Below are positions 25,401-33,506 of a DNA stretch of 64,000 nt, in pieces. Position 1 is the first letter of the stretch; every line of letters starts with the position of its first letter. The stretch lies in the NCBI GenBank assembly GCA_009617715.1, contig VTFK01000085.1:1488001-1552000 (forward strand). Reading direction: 5' to 3'. The stretch comes from Plectrocnemia conspersa (Eukaryota > Arthropoda > Insecta > Trichoptera > Polycentropodidae). Under the pieces are notes generated by a model that was not told the origin of the DNA, ran no database searches, and saw only the letters and a list, made by a program, of their open reading frames with translations. The translations under genes were made by a program, and so were the position numbers.

Positions 25401-26516
25401 TATATAAATGTTTATTCAATTCTACATTCTTACTAATTCCGAAAAAAATAAAATTGCCGCTAAAGCGTGCGAATCGATTAATTGACGAGAACAAGTTGTC
25501 CACAACACTGATAATATTGATTTAAACGTTTTATATCAAAGTAATTCCGATAGTGATCGATCGCGCTCTGGAGGGCCGCCAAAAATAGCAGATAAAATAC
25601 AAACGCTGGTGGACGAGAACTAAGAGCAAACGTAAGAGGCACTTGCAGAACAAGAGTCACACAACAATCACCCGATATAAAAAAAATATTTTATACGCTT
25701 AATAATTTAGATAACGTAACATAATTCGACATGAATGCAACGAATTTACCTCTCAACTCTGTTACCACTTTGTCGTAGTATAAGTCTAGTCCAGGAACAT
25801 CCGTTTCGACTCCCGTTCTAATTAACTGATAACATTCAGTCATTTGGCTAATTGGTACACTTTTCACTTGAGTAAAATTTTCAACCGCCTCATTATTTGG
25901 CGGTACGTCTTTTACTTGAATGAAATTGTCGGTCATCTTGACGATTGAAACACTTTTACCCGATTATTTTTATTTGGAGATTTATTATAGAAACGCACAT
26001 TTTAATCGAAATGTCTAATTTATTTTACTGGGGTCCATTTTAGTGATACCAACTGCGCCGACGCCCGCAGGCTAGTGAGATTTGATCCGAAATCGAAACG
26101 TAAAAGTTTCGCGCGGCTACCGAAGGGAAACCGGCGATCGGATCGCCTTAATATTTATGAGAGAGACAAACGGCAAAACCGGCACGCGACAATCAGAGCG
26201 ACAACGCCAAAAAAGCGTAGACTGGCAACTGTCGAAGGGACTAAGACATGACCGGGAAACGGCCGCGCGGATGTGGTGTAAATTTGCACCAGAACCGCGC
26301 TGATAACACGCCTTAATCGCGCGTTTACTTTTTGATATGAAATCCACTACTACCACTAAAAATACGATATTGACACTCACCGGCAAGCGCTTTGATGCGA
26401 GATCGTTCGAAGAGCCTGGAAGACGAGTTTCCGCCGTCGTACTCGTAGTCGTCCATGATCTCCTGCCCGGGGACCTGGGAAGGGTCCCAGCGGACCATTG
26501 ATATGTCGGTCGTCAT
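10427..26516 (-). CDS. beta-Spec: Beta-spectrin, complete coding region
   Basis: Core exons in transcript order: 26516-26381, 23072-22921, 22844-22671, 22598-21468, 21398-21112, 21042-20787, 20715-19896, 19835-19654, 19578-19339, 19269-17916, 17845-16535, 16463-16267, 14864-14687, 11133-11040, 10949-10770, 10698-10519 and 10430-10427. They sum to 6,876 nt, which is 2,291 residues plus the stop. Beta-spectrin pairs with alpha-spectrin in the submembrane skeleton, binds actin through its N-terminal CH pair, ankyrin through repeats 14-15, and lipids through its PH domain. The start MTTDIS, the [19 protein letters not shown] stretch before CH1, and the end RRSFFTLKK match fly beta-Spectrin closely. 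Optional in-frame exons (16069-14984, 14310-14248, 12853-12758, 12503-12339) would raise it to at most 2,761 residues. An acceptor at 26542/26541 shows that the ATG exon is preceded by a spliced noncoding exon. Confidence 0.97.
10519..10698 (-). CDS. beta-Spec: Beta-spectrin PH-domain exon 3 and C-terminal tail
   Basis: 180 nt. [20 protein letters not shown] is the last strand and C-terminal helix with its invariant Trp; the basic tail is [20 protein letters not shown]. It ends in phase 2 at a GTTAGT donor. Confidence 0.95.
10770..10949 (-). CDS. beta-Spec: Beta-spectrin PH-domain exon 2
   Basis: 180 nt encoding [19 protein letters not shown], then [15 protein letters not shown]; this is the inositol-lipid-binding core of the PH fold. 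Phase 2 at both ends. Confidence 0.95.
11040..11133 (-). CDS. beta-Spec: Beta-spectrin PH-domain exon 1
   Basis: 94 nt, phase 1 in and 2 out. [20 protein letters not shown] is the first strand of the PH domain. It can join exon 13 directly or through any of the phase-1 cassettes. Confidence 0.93.
11448..12009 (-). mobile_element. piggyBac-type element remnant in a beta-spectrin intron
   Basis: TTAA is followed by CCCTTTGCAGTCC at the left; the right end read inverted is TCCTTTCCAGTCC with a decayed TTAA (TTGA). Minus-strand coding at about 11717-11460 starts [16 protein letters not shown], then acidic residues and PGPSIFSL, like the N-terminal part of a piggyBac transposase. It is truncated. 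Confidence 0.5.
12339..12503 (-). CDS. beta-Spec: Optional 55-codon cassette (Ser/Arg-rich) in the beta-spectrin linker, with alternative stop
   Basis: 165 nt, phase 1 at both ends, with AATTAG acceptor and GTACCT donor. It encodes [28 protein letters not shown] and SHSDDEL, a basic then acidic stretch. If the donor is not used, the frame continues GTFIALGEG to a TAA at 12312-12310, giving a beta-spectrin without the PH domain. I saw no AATAAA in the next 200 nt, so the spliced reading is likelier. Confidence 0.65.
12758..12853 (-). CDS. beta-Spec: Optional 32-codon cassette in the beta-spectrin linker
   Basis: 96 nt, phase 1 at both ends, with GATTAG acceptor and GTGAGT donor. It encodes a Ser/Thr/Pro-rich stretch with [20 protein letters not shown], likely unstructured and phosphorylatable. 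Confidence 0.6.
14248..14310 (-). CDS. beta-Spec: Optional 21-codon cassette in the beta-spectrin linker
   Basis: 63 nt, phase 1 at both ends, encoding [20 protein letters not shown] with a GTAAAC donor. The acceptor (ACGCAG) has a weak pyrimidine tract, as expected of a regulated exon, or it may be spurious. Confidence 0.45.
14687..14864 (-). CDS. beta-Spec: Beta-spectrin coding exon 13 (charged helical linker)
   Basis: Residues 2081-2139. It starts [20 protein letters not shown], an uninterrupted charged helix that follows the last repeat in the fly protein, and ends in phase 1 at a GTATCG donor. Confidence 0.93.
14984..16069 (-). CDS. beta-Spec: Large in-frame optional exon of beta-spectrin (362 codons)
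   Basis: A single open frame of 1,086 nt lies between a TCTTTAG acceptor and a GTAAGT donor. Both ends are phase 0, and the flanking exons meet at phase 0, so it can be included or skipped without a shift. The flanking introns are short (197 and 119 nt). It starts [16 protein letters not shown] and ends [11 protein letters not shown]. The content is Ser-, Asn- and Asp-rich, low in coiled-coil character, with a doubled DISNHS motif and an acidic IDDDDL; there is no spectrin repeat, CH or PH signature. I do not recognise a domain and recall no counterpart in the fly protein. With it, the protein would have 2,653 residues. Confidence 0.75.
16267..16463 (-). CDS. beta-Spec: Beta-spectrin coding exon 12 (last repeat, partial helix partner for alpha-spectrin)
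   Basis: Residues 2015-2080, with [19 protein letters not shown] and [19 protein letters not shown]. This terminal partial repeat contributes to the tetramer site in beta-spectrins. It ends RLTT in phase 0, next to the large optional exon. Confidence 0.96.
16535..17845 (-). CDS. beta-Spec: Beta-spectrin coding exon 11 (repeats including the ankyrin-binding region)
   Basis: 1,311 nt, residues 1578-2014. [20 protein letters not shown] and [20 protein letters not shown] mark the region that in other beta-spectrins (repeats 14-15) binds the ankyrin ZU5 domain. It ends [12 protein letters not shown] in phase 1. Confidence 0.97.
17916..19269 (-). CDS. beta-Spec: Beta-spectrin coding exon 10 (about four repeats)
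   Basis: 1,354 nt, residues 1127-1577. Marks include [36 protein letters not shown] and [18 protein letters not shown]. Frames on the opposite strand here are shadows. Confidence 0.97.
19339..19578 (-). CDS. beta-Spec: Beta-spectrin coding exon 9
   Basis: 80 codons, phase 0 at both ends, with [16 protein letters not shown] and [10 protein letters not shown]. Confidence 0.95.
19654..19835 (-). CDS. beta-Spec: Beta-spectrin coding exon 8
   Basis: A 182-nt exon starting [20 protein letters not shown], conserved with fly. It ends LTQM in phase 0. Confidence 0.95.
19896..20715 (-). CDS. beta-Spec: Beta-spectrin coding exon 7 (about three repeats)
   Basis: 820 nt, residues 713-985. Repeat helices carry [24 protein letters not shown] and [12 protein letters not shown]; the Trp of helix A recurs at about 106-residue spacing. 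Confidence 0.96.
20787..21042 (-). CDS. beta-Spec: Beta-spectrin coding exon 6 (spectrin repeat)
   Basis: [19 protein letters not shown] marks helix A of a repeat. It ends DRIQ in phase 0. Confidence 0.95.
21112..21398 (-). CDS. beta-Spec: Beta-spectrin coding exon 5 (spectrin repeat)
   Basis: 95 codons plus 2 nt. [13 protein letters not shown] and [16 protein letters not shown] show the triple-helical repeat pattern. Confidence 0.95.
21468..22598 (-). CDS. beta-Spec: Beta-spectrin coding exon 4 (CH2 and first spectrin repeats)
   Basis: 377 codons, phase 0 at both ends. CH2 is marked by [12 protein letters not shown] and [20 protein letters not shown], then [19 protein letters not shown]. 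The first repeats follow, with [18 protein letters not shown]1 plus CH2 form the actin-binding module. Confidence 0.97.
22671..22844 (-). CDS. beta-Spec: Beta-spectrin coding exon 3 (CH1, second half)
   Basis: 58 codons, phase 0 at both ends. It contains [16 protein letters not shown] and [12 protein letters not shown], the diagnostic end of CH1 in spectrins and alpha-actinin. Confidence 0.96.
22921..23072 (-). CDS. beta-Spec: Beta-spectrin coding exon 2 (CH1, first half)
   Basis: Residues 46-96. It has [13 protein letters not shown], the start of the first calponin-homology domain, and [10 protein letters not shown] at the end. Confidence 0.95.
23822..25022 (+). mobile_element. Tigger/pogo element in beta-spectrin intron 1
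   Basis: TA-flanked inverted ends: CAGGCAGTTCTCGAGTTACG at the left and, read inverted, CAGTCAGTTCTCGAGTTACG at the right. Inside is a broken DDE transposase of the Tigger (jerky/pogo) type. Confidence 0.88.
23935..24822 (+). pseudogene. Tigger transposase, C-terminal half, frameshifted
   Basis: Readable pieces: [11 protein letters not shown] in one frame, then [18 protein letters not shown] and [14 protein letters not shown] in the next, then acidic C-terminal residues in a third. These are the second catalytic Asp and following motif of pogo/Tigger DDE transposases (TIGD1-like). The N-terminal DNA-binding half is deleted and at least two frameshifts are present. Confidence 0.8.
25080..25150 (-). 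repeat. tRNA-derived SINE-like fragment
   Basis: The minus strand reads GATGAGTGGTATG (box A-like) and, about 30 nt on, GGTTCAAATCC, a good box B. The acceptor stem does not pair convincingly. Related to the fragment at 3498-3575. Confidence 0.4.
25478..25936 (-). CDS. Small unrecognised two-exon gene nested in beta-spectrin intron 1
   Basis: Exon 1 is 25936-25750 (62 codons plus 1 nt, GTAAAT donor) and exon 2 is 25641-25478 (acceptor TTCTGCAAG, phase 1 in), giving 116 residues. The start has a good context (CAAG before ATG). The N-terminal half is soluble ([32 protein letters not shown]) and the second half is hydrophobic with [13 protein letters not shown], like one membrane span, ending QLVLVN. 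AATAAA lies about 62 nt past the stop (25416-25411, minus strand). It is on the same strand as beta-spectrin. I do not recognise the family; it could be a small membrane-anchored protein or a retained gene fragment. Confidence 0.5.
26381..26516 (-). CDS. beta-Spec: Beta-spectrin coding exon 1 (N-terminus)
   Basis: Residues 1-45, ending ALA in phase 1 at a GTGAGT donor. The N-terminal tail precedes the actin-binding domain. The start [14 protein letters not shown] is nearly identical to the fly protein. Confidence 0.95.
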
Positions 26517-26540
26517 TCTGTCGCCGTCTTTAGCTGCTCA
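26517..26540 (-). other. beta-Spec: Beta-spectrin 5' UTR, part next to the start codon
   Basis: A pyrimidine tract and CATTGCAG acceptor precede 24 untranslated bases ending GCGACAGA before the ATG. The transcript therefore starts at an upstream noncoding exon. Confidence 0.7.
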
Positions 26541-26999
26541 CTGCAATGGAGAAGAAAGATAAAATATAAAAAAAATCGCAAATGTCGAGCTTTGTGTTAG
26601 TAAAAGAGAAGCGAACGAAGGCGAAAATAGCGTTCAATAAAAATAGCCAAACCGCGCGCCACGCCAGTGGGGATCTCGAGCGGGAAATTCCCGCATAGTA
26701 TAATCGTAGAATATGATATTATTTATAGTTGTAGTGTTTAAAACGTGTGTGTATGAATGAAAAGCGAACGTGACCGTACGCCGTTCAACCCTTTGAAACC
26801 TCAAACGCGAGAAACGCCCGATGGAAAATTTCACGCACGCAAAGCAAATAAGGGAAAAACAACAAAATGTTGTCGCCAACAAGCATCGATTGCAATAAAT
26901 TGTAAGAAGTTAATAATTCGATTTTTTTCCAAAACGACTGTATTCTATTTCTTCGAATGCAATTCGACACGATCAATTACTTCTTCAGAAAAAGTATTT

Positions 27000-27816
27000 T
27001 TATTTTATAAGATAATGTGGCATTGAATTGGGTTTATTATGAGAAAATGGTCAATTTATATTTTGCATCTAATCAAGATATTCTAATTTTGTATATATTT
27101 ATTTTTAAAAACTATAAGAACCGCCAGTTGAATTCTGTCATGTTTTTCAATACACTTCCAAAGCACAAAATTACATATACATAATTTATAAATAAGGATT
27201 ATTTATTTTTTAAGATTTTTTAAACTTGAACATAAAAATTATGGTCTACATAGATTCCATCAACATTTATATTATGAAACACCAGATATCAATAGTAATT
27301 CAAAATTAATAAGTTTGAGCTTCACAAGTTGCATTAAACGAAAAACATATGTATCATATATTCAAGTAAGTATCTTACAAATCTCGAAAGATATTGAGAA
27401 ATAGGCAGAGTATTTTTTGCATATAAAGAAACGTCCAAGATGTGAACGCTCATCAACACAGTATCGGTGACAATGTGAAATTACACGGTTAATTAATTTT
27501 TCCTTTTTTAATTTAATTTGTTGAGGAAAACGTAAAATATCACTTCCTTACTTATTTAACTCAAAAACATGATAGCAGTTTTGGAATCACTCTCCAGGTT
27601 GAATATATATTTAATATAATATTAAAAAATACCAATAGAATATTACAGGAATTGTTTTATTGATTACAAAATTACACAACATGACAATAATTTATAATAA
27701 AAATATAACACGTTATAATTTTTAATTCGTCGCGAGGATTAATTAGGCTCAACGTTTTATTTTAATATATATAGTATATTTCCATATATTGTAATATATT
27801 TCCTTTGATCAAAGAA
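27000..27816. other. AT-rich stretch without recognised gene
   Basis: No coding or repeat structure recognised apart from the poly(A)-like AATAAA noted for the exon at 27817-27990. Confidence 0.4.
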
Positions 27817-27990
27817 TTATACGCAAGCTTTTGGAAAAATAGCGTAATCAACCCATGATATGTTCCCAAAATTTCTGGTACTGATTTTGAGGTCATCAAT
27901 TGAAATTTCTTGAATGCGACCTTTTTTGTTTGTAACTAATTTAATGCGGCCTTCTAACGTAAAAAGGTTTCCTAACCCCTGGGCTATACT
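27817..27990 (-). CDS. Exon-like terminal coding segment, unrecognised
   Basis: 58 codons including the stop, directly after a TTATTTAG acceptor (27992/27991), phase 0. It contains GLGNLFTLEGRIKLVTNKKG and FGNISWVDYAIFP. AATAAA lies about 56 nt past the stop (27761-27756, minus strand). Codon use and residue pattern look protein-like rather than random. A possible first exon is at 33506-33405, also phase 0. The family is unknown. Confidence 0.35.
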   Translation of the reverse strand, partial: SIAQGLGNLFTLEGRIKLVTNKKGRIQEISIDDLKISTRNFGNISWVDYAIFPKACV

Positions 27991-28974
27991 CTAAATAAGT
28001 GATATATGAATAATAGGTAAGAAGCTTAATTTTTGTGTCGGTATTCGAAAATAACTTTTATTTATTTAAGATTATAAATGCTATAACACACCTACTTGTA
28101 TAAATAAAAAAAAATATATAATAATAATAATTTAGCATTTATTAAAAATAGAGTCCACTAAAATTTAATATTATATTTTTAATGTTAGCATAGCAAATGT
28201 TTGAAAAACATTTTATTAGCTCCCCTAATAATAAAGCGACTCGATGATAATCTCATGGTAACCACATATTTGACTCTCTTCACCTTGCCTTTCTATTGTG
28301 CACACTTTTTTTAACTACCGTGATATTCTTTGTTCTGTGATTACCATACAGTTGTTTTCGCCGCTGTTTTTTTTTGTATTTTTCTATTATATTTTATGTC
28401 TTAATTATAATATGACAAAACCTTTGAATTACAATAAATATTAAAATGCTTATTAATTGCGAAATTGGTGAAATAGTATTTAATTATTGTATTTTAATGT
28501 TTATCAGCTCGTGTTCTATGTATAATGGGTTGATAATATTCTACAAGGGGGAGTACGAGTCGTATCCGTATTTGTATCATAGTCTCTTTTTGCTATGAGC
28601 GTTGGAATTGTTCATTGCATTCTCGGCGTGACACACTTTTTATAGTTGCTAAGAGGCAATGTTGACAATCCGTCATTGCTTGGTGACTTTCGACTGTGAG
28701 CTTTAGAGTGCCCTAGAGTCGCGATCGCGTCTCACGTCTCTTATTCTCGCGCGTTGCGGCCATAAAGTCAGTGCTTGAAAACGCTCCTCTTGCACGAGCC
28801 ATCCAGCTTCTCAACGAGCTTGCCAAATACAATGATGTTTTCGGCGATAGCTATGAGGAGCTGGAAGAAAGTGGAATAACTTTTGTTTTTAATCATTTTT
28901 AAACTGTTTAATTGTATAATGGCCATCATAACACATTAGTGAATGTCATGAGAGTCAGATTTGCAATAAAAAAT

Positions 28975-29034
28975 ATGAGGGAGGGGCAACTTGGTTTTGC
29001 ATGGGGCGCTAAATAAGTTAGGGTCGGCCCTGGC
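28975..29034 (-). mobile_element. hAT-like terminal sequence, solo end
   Basis: GAGGGAGGGGCAACTTGG, then GGGGCGCTAAATAAGTTAGG and GGCCCTGG: the inverted counterpart of the end at 5040-5106. A short plus-strand open stretch before it (about 28760-28905, LLNELAKYNDVFGDSYEELE) may be element-derived; I do not recognise it. Confidence 0.35.
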
Positions 29035-29097
29035 TTAAAAGATACTTTACTTCTATTTCCATAAAAAAATATTTACAATTAATTTGTAGCAGCATTC

Positions 29098-29400
29098 GTG
29101 CATTACTTTCTATATATACTATATATAAACATGTCTCTCTTTAGCTCATGTTTGCCTTCCGATCAAATTACGACCATTATCAGTCGACGTCTATATAGTA
29201 CGTGTGTTAGTGCCGTATGGGCGCGGTCGGCGATAACGTCGACCCATATGCGGTATTACGGCGACAAATTGCATCCGTTGTCGCAAATGCATCCATCCAC
29301 CGACAAGGCCGATTTAAACCGGGCATAGAAGAAGATAGCATACGGTATAGCCGAAAACGAATTGAGCGAGGCCGATCAGGTGATTAATTCCGTCTGATTC
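29098..29400 (+). pseudogene. Degraded copy of an unidentified, possibly mitochondrial, protein gene
   Basis: The plus frame reads MSLFSSCLPS, RRLYSTCVSAVWARSA, HMRYYGDKLHPLSQMHPSTD, a stop, then KKIAYGIAENELSEADQVI. The basic, Ser-rich start with RRLYST looks like a mitochondrial presequence. GC-rich codons differ from the flanks, and in-frame stops show it is dead. No intron is evident, which would suit a processed copy. The family is not identified. Confidence 0.3.
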
Positions 29401-30982
29401 AAATAAGCGATGCTCTCATCGGACGCTCTAGTAGAGAGAGAGAAAGATAATCTGTTCACGCAGCAACCAAGGGCAAGCTAGAATTATTGTTAGTTTTCCA
29501 TTTGGTGTCGATGCACACGAACGATCGGCGAGGACGAAGACGTTGTCGAAAACCCAATCAAGTAACAGCATTAAATCGTATATTTATATTGTCATTCCAA
29601 TAGGTTTTCAAGGAAGCGGAAATGTGTCGAGATTCGTGCATCCTCAGAGAACGATAGAGCGCTAACCGACATTGAAACAAGGATGCCACTACTCAAGTGA
29701 CAGGTGGGCGTAACACTCTGTTGAATGTGTCGGAACAATATTATAGAGTTGCAAGATGGTCGACTTGCAAGAGCACCATGTCGTTAAAATAAGTATAATA
29801 TAAAAAAAGCAAATGCTAAATAAATAACATTTATTTGTATTATGTGACACACGGTTAAATTTTTTTTTTTCAAAAAGTAAAATAGAGATTTATAAATAAT
29901 GCATTGGTCGTATTTCACTTCCCGAATGTATATACAATATTATACAAAGTTCTCGAACTTAAAACAGGGCATGTTTATGGAATTGGTTAGCTCCATCATT
30001 CCAAGAAGTTTATCTGTTGTTAAAACACGATTAAGTGGTCAAATTACATAATGCTATAACAGAACCGATTATTATAGGGCATTTGCAGGAGATTTTCCAG
30101 TCGAATCGACTAATGTACTAATTAAAATAAATCACATAAATTTGTAGTTAAATTATGTAGATACAAAAAAGTCTGACCATATTTTATCTACTTCAACATT
30201 GCAATAAAATTTATGAAATTATGAAACAAGTTAAAGAAGAATAGCATCAAGTTGAAACAATAAAAGAAAAAAATCACCAGAACCAAAATTGGTAATGCAA
30301 GCAATGTATGTTTGTTTTTGTTTTGAGTCACGTAGAGGTCGTGGTTCATCGCGAATTTACAATAAAGGGACAAACAGTGAATGCTTGGTATTGTGTCGGA
30401 AGAAAAAGTTTTTACCGTGAGAAAAAATGAAAGGTTTTTTCATCGCTATTTGCTGTGATTTTCCACGTCTTAATGTTTTTCTTAGTCCTAGTATCGCACT
30501 CATTTATGCTCGCACGAACATACGAAATGAAACGTTCAATCCCGAAAACTAATATGATGCTTCAAAAAAATAAATAGAAACGATGATAAAACATTTCTTA
30601 AATGAATATACATAGTACTAACACTCCGATGAGCTTTATCAGCTCGCTGTAGAGCTATAAATATCATAAAAGTCATGACCTTATTCGGTTTTAATTTAAC
30701 ATCTCAATACAAGTTCAAATCAAGAAAAATAAGGAAATCTGAATCACAAGATCGGAATTATGGTCTTTTGATAGATTAAGATTTGATTTTGTGACTTTTA
30801 CTGCTGCTATGTCGTGCTGTTTTTTAAATACAAGATAGAATGTTAGGAACATTTTTTCCAAAGTAAACAATCTGGGCCGATTGATATTTATAACTTTTAA
30901 AATATACATTATTATCGGAAAGACACGCTAAACAAACACAAAGAAGATAAAATTGAAGCAATCACAAGAGCAATTAATAAAA
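29401..30982. other. Stretch without recognised gene
   Basis: A moderately GC-rich part at 29400-29720 grades into AT-rich DNA. The 60-codon minus-strand frames at 30188-30373 and 30715-30909 look random. Confidence 0.35.
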
Positions 30983-30990
30983 CGTTAGTG

Positions 30991-33362
30991 CAGTGGTTCT
31001 TAACCGGTGCACCGCGGTGCACCAGTGCACCGCGAGCCTATTGCAAGTGCACCGCGAGAAAATTAGTAAAAACGAAAAATCCGCAAAATAGTAAAATCTT
31101 AATGTTTCAATCAATCTATATTTTATTATAGTTGCGATACCCCATAATGGTTAAATTTATTACCAAACGAAATTGTGAATCAGACCAAAATATTAACGAC
31201 ACTGGGAGTACAAGTGGAAGAAGTAGTGACGATGTTACTAGACATCATACGTCTCATACAAAAGAAAATACATCCAGTAAAATAAAAAAAATTAATCGAC
31301 AGTATTCTGAAGAATATTTACGTTTCGGTTTTACTAGCATCAATGAGGAAGGATATCACATTCCACTATGTGTTGTATGTGGAGAAAAACTATCCAATAG
31401 CGCGATGTATCCTGACAAGTTAAATTGCCACTTCACTACGAAGCACGCCGATCTTGCATCAAAAAGTAAAGATTACTTCAAAAGATTGTTAAACATGCAA
31501 AATAAACAAGCGAAATCTTTTGAAAAAATTGTTAAAACTTCCGATAAGGCACAACTGGCGTCATACAAGATTGCTGAATTGATTGCTGTACAATTAAAAC
31601 CACATACTGTAGCAGAGTCTCTAATTTTACCTGCATGTTGGAAAATAGGAATAATTATGTTTGGTGATGAAGCAAAAAAGAAAATTATGAAAATTCCTCT
31701 TTCAAACGATAAAATAAAAAAAAAGAATTTTAAATATGTCGGACGATATTGAGAAAACAGTTAACGATAAACTTTCCAAGCGATATTTTGTTTTACAAGT
31801 CGACGAATCTACTGACATTAGCGGTAAGGAACAAATACTAAGATTCGTTCTTTTCAAAAATGAAAACAAAATAGTGAATCAATATCTATGCTGCAAAGAA
31901 CTTACTGAGCATACGACAGGACAAGATGCTTTTGATCTTATTTCTTCATATTTAGAACAATTTAAAATATCATGGGAGTTATGTGTAGGAATTTGTACGG
32001 ATGGTGCTCCTTCAATGATAGGCTCATTTAAAGGATTTGTAACCCTTGCAAAGACAAGAAAACCTAATATTATATCTACGCACTGTTTTTTACATAGAGA
32101 ATCTTTAGTTTCGAAAACATTACCAGCCGCACTAAATCCTGTACTAGATCAAGGTGTAAATATGGTGAATTTTATAAAATCAAGACCTTTAAAAACACGC
32201 ATTTTTAAAAAAACTTTGCATTTCTATGGAAGCTAAGTACAAGTGTTTGCTTTTTTACACTGAAGTCAGGAGGTTTTTGCCGATTCGTAGAACTTAAGAA
32301 TGAATTGTTAATTTTTTTTTCGATATGAAGGTATGGATGATTTGGTAAAATGTCTTCAGAATAATGATAGGTATGCTAAAGTGGCATATTTAGCAAATAT
32401 TTTTAATTATTTAAATAACGTTACCACAAACATTCAAGGAAAAAACGAAAAAAATTTTTTGACATCCATTGACAAATTGACAGGATTTCGGAAAAAAATA
32501 ACTCTTTGGAAAAATCGAATATTAAAAAAAAAAGTAGATATGTTTCCTTCACTTAACGAAAACAATCCCGAGGGAGAAAATTATGACTGGATACGAAATC
32601 CATTTGCTACGATTGATACATCGTGTTATGGATTTTCATACGCCGAAGAAGAAGAATTAGTCTCATTGTCGACTGATCGTACTCTAAAAATGAAATTTTC
32701 CGAAATGACCATGAAGGACTTTTGGATTTCTGTCCAAGAGGAATATCCAGTTCTTTACATGAAGGCATTGAAAATTTTGTTAAAGTTGTCAACATCATAT
32801 TTGTGTGAGCTTGGTTTCTCAACAGTAACTAATTTGAAAACTAAAAAACGAAAAAGACAGAGAAAAAAATTTAGACGTTGAATTGAGGGTAACTATATCA
32901 AATATTCGACCTAATATTTCTGATATCTGCAAAAGCCAACAAGCTCAGGTATCACATTAAGTAATTTTTGATTGATCATATAAATTCTATTATATTAAGC
33001 AGGGACGTCATTTTGGGTAAACGAAGGGGAGGAAATGCACCATTTATATTTGCCACCCAAAGAGCACCTTCAAATATTAATATAAATATTTTTAATAAAA
33101 CGCGTATAAATATAAAATTGTTTCTAGGGCAAAATTAACTAACTTAATTTATTTTCATTATTAAACTTTTTTATATAATTTAACTTAAAAAAATATGTAA
33201 AAAAATTGTATGTAATTTTGTATGTAACTAGGTATTATTTTTTTTAAATATGTAATAAAAATGATGTCCACATATTTTTTGCGACCTCTTAATTTTGGTG
33301 CACCGCCACTTTTTCCCACGATGAAAAGTGCACCGTGACTTTGAAAAGGTTAAGAACCACTG
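30991..33362 (+). mobile_element. hAT element, full length with 8-bp target duplication
   Basis: Termini are CAGTGGTTCTTAACC and its exact inverse GGTTAAGAACCACTG. Both sides are flanked by CGTTAGTG (30983-30990 and 33363-33370), a perfect 8-bp duplication. Subterminal repeats of the GTGCACCGCG type occur at both ends. The transposase frame is broken into three pieces. The intact duplication suggests a young insertion, while the frameshifts suggest the source was already defective or has decayed. Confidence 0.95.
31132..32881 (+). pseudogene. hAT transposase (SCAND3/ZBED5-like), frameshifted
   Basis: Three blocks. 31132-31752 has a BED-type zinc finger (CVVCGEKL, then HFTTKH). 31736-32236 has the RNase-H-like core, with FVLQVDESTDISG (first catalytic Asp) and ICTDGAPSMIGS (second). 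32333-32881 has the C-terminal part ending in the dimerisation region (TSYLCELGFSTVTNLKTK). At least two frameshifts join the blocks; FYTEVRRFLP survives in another frame near 32255. It cannot encode an active enzyme as read. Confidence 0.9.
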
Positions 33363-33404
33363 CGTTAGTGTGTAACGTCTTACGTAGCAATTACAAATAC
33401 TTAC

Positions 33405-33506
33405 ATGGCTATAAAGATTGCTATTTTTAAAAGTGATCATACAGTTGGTGGATATAATTATGGGCGGGGAGAAAAATTCTCCTAATCCACGCATGGCTTT
33501 AACCAT
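33405..33506 (-). CDS. Possible first coding exon of a small gene, unrecognised
   Basis: The ATG has a strong context (GGAAAATGG). 34 codons (MVKAMRGLGEFFSPPIIIS and onward) end at a GTAAGT donor in phase 0. Upstream DNA to about 33620 is richer in GC, like a promoter. Joined to 27990-27817 it would give 91 residues, with the hAT element inside the intron. This is an inference from splice signals only. Confidence 0.22.

Noticed and set aside
25478..25660. Reading 25660-25478 as a separate 60-codon gene
   Set aside because: Its apparent start is not ATG; the acceptor at 25643/25642 joins it in phase to the exon at 25936-25750.
5040..29034. A single 24-kb hAT element spanning beta-spectrin
   Set aside because: No transposase or matching target duplication supports one unit; two solo ends are simpler.
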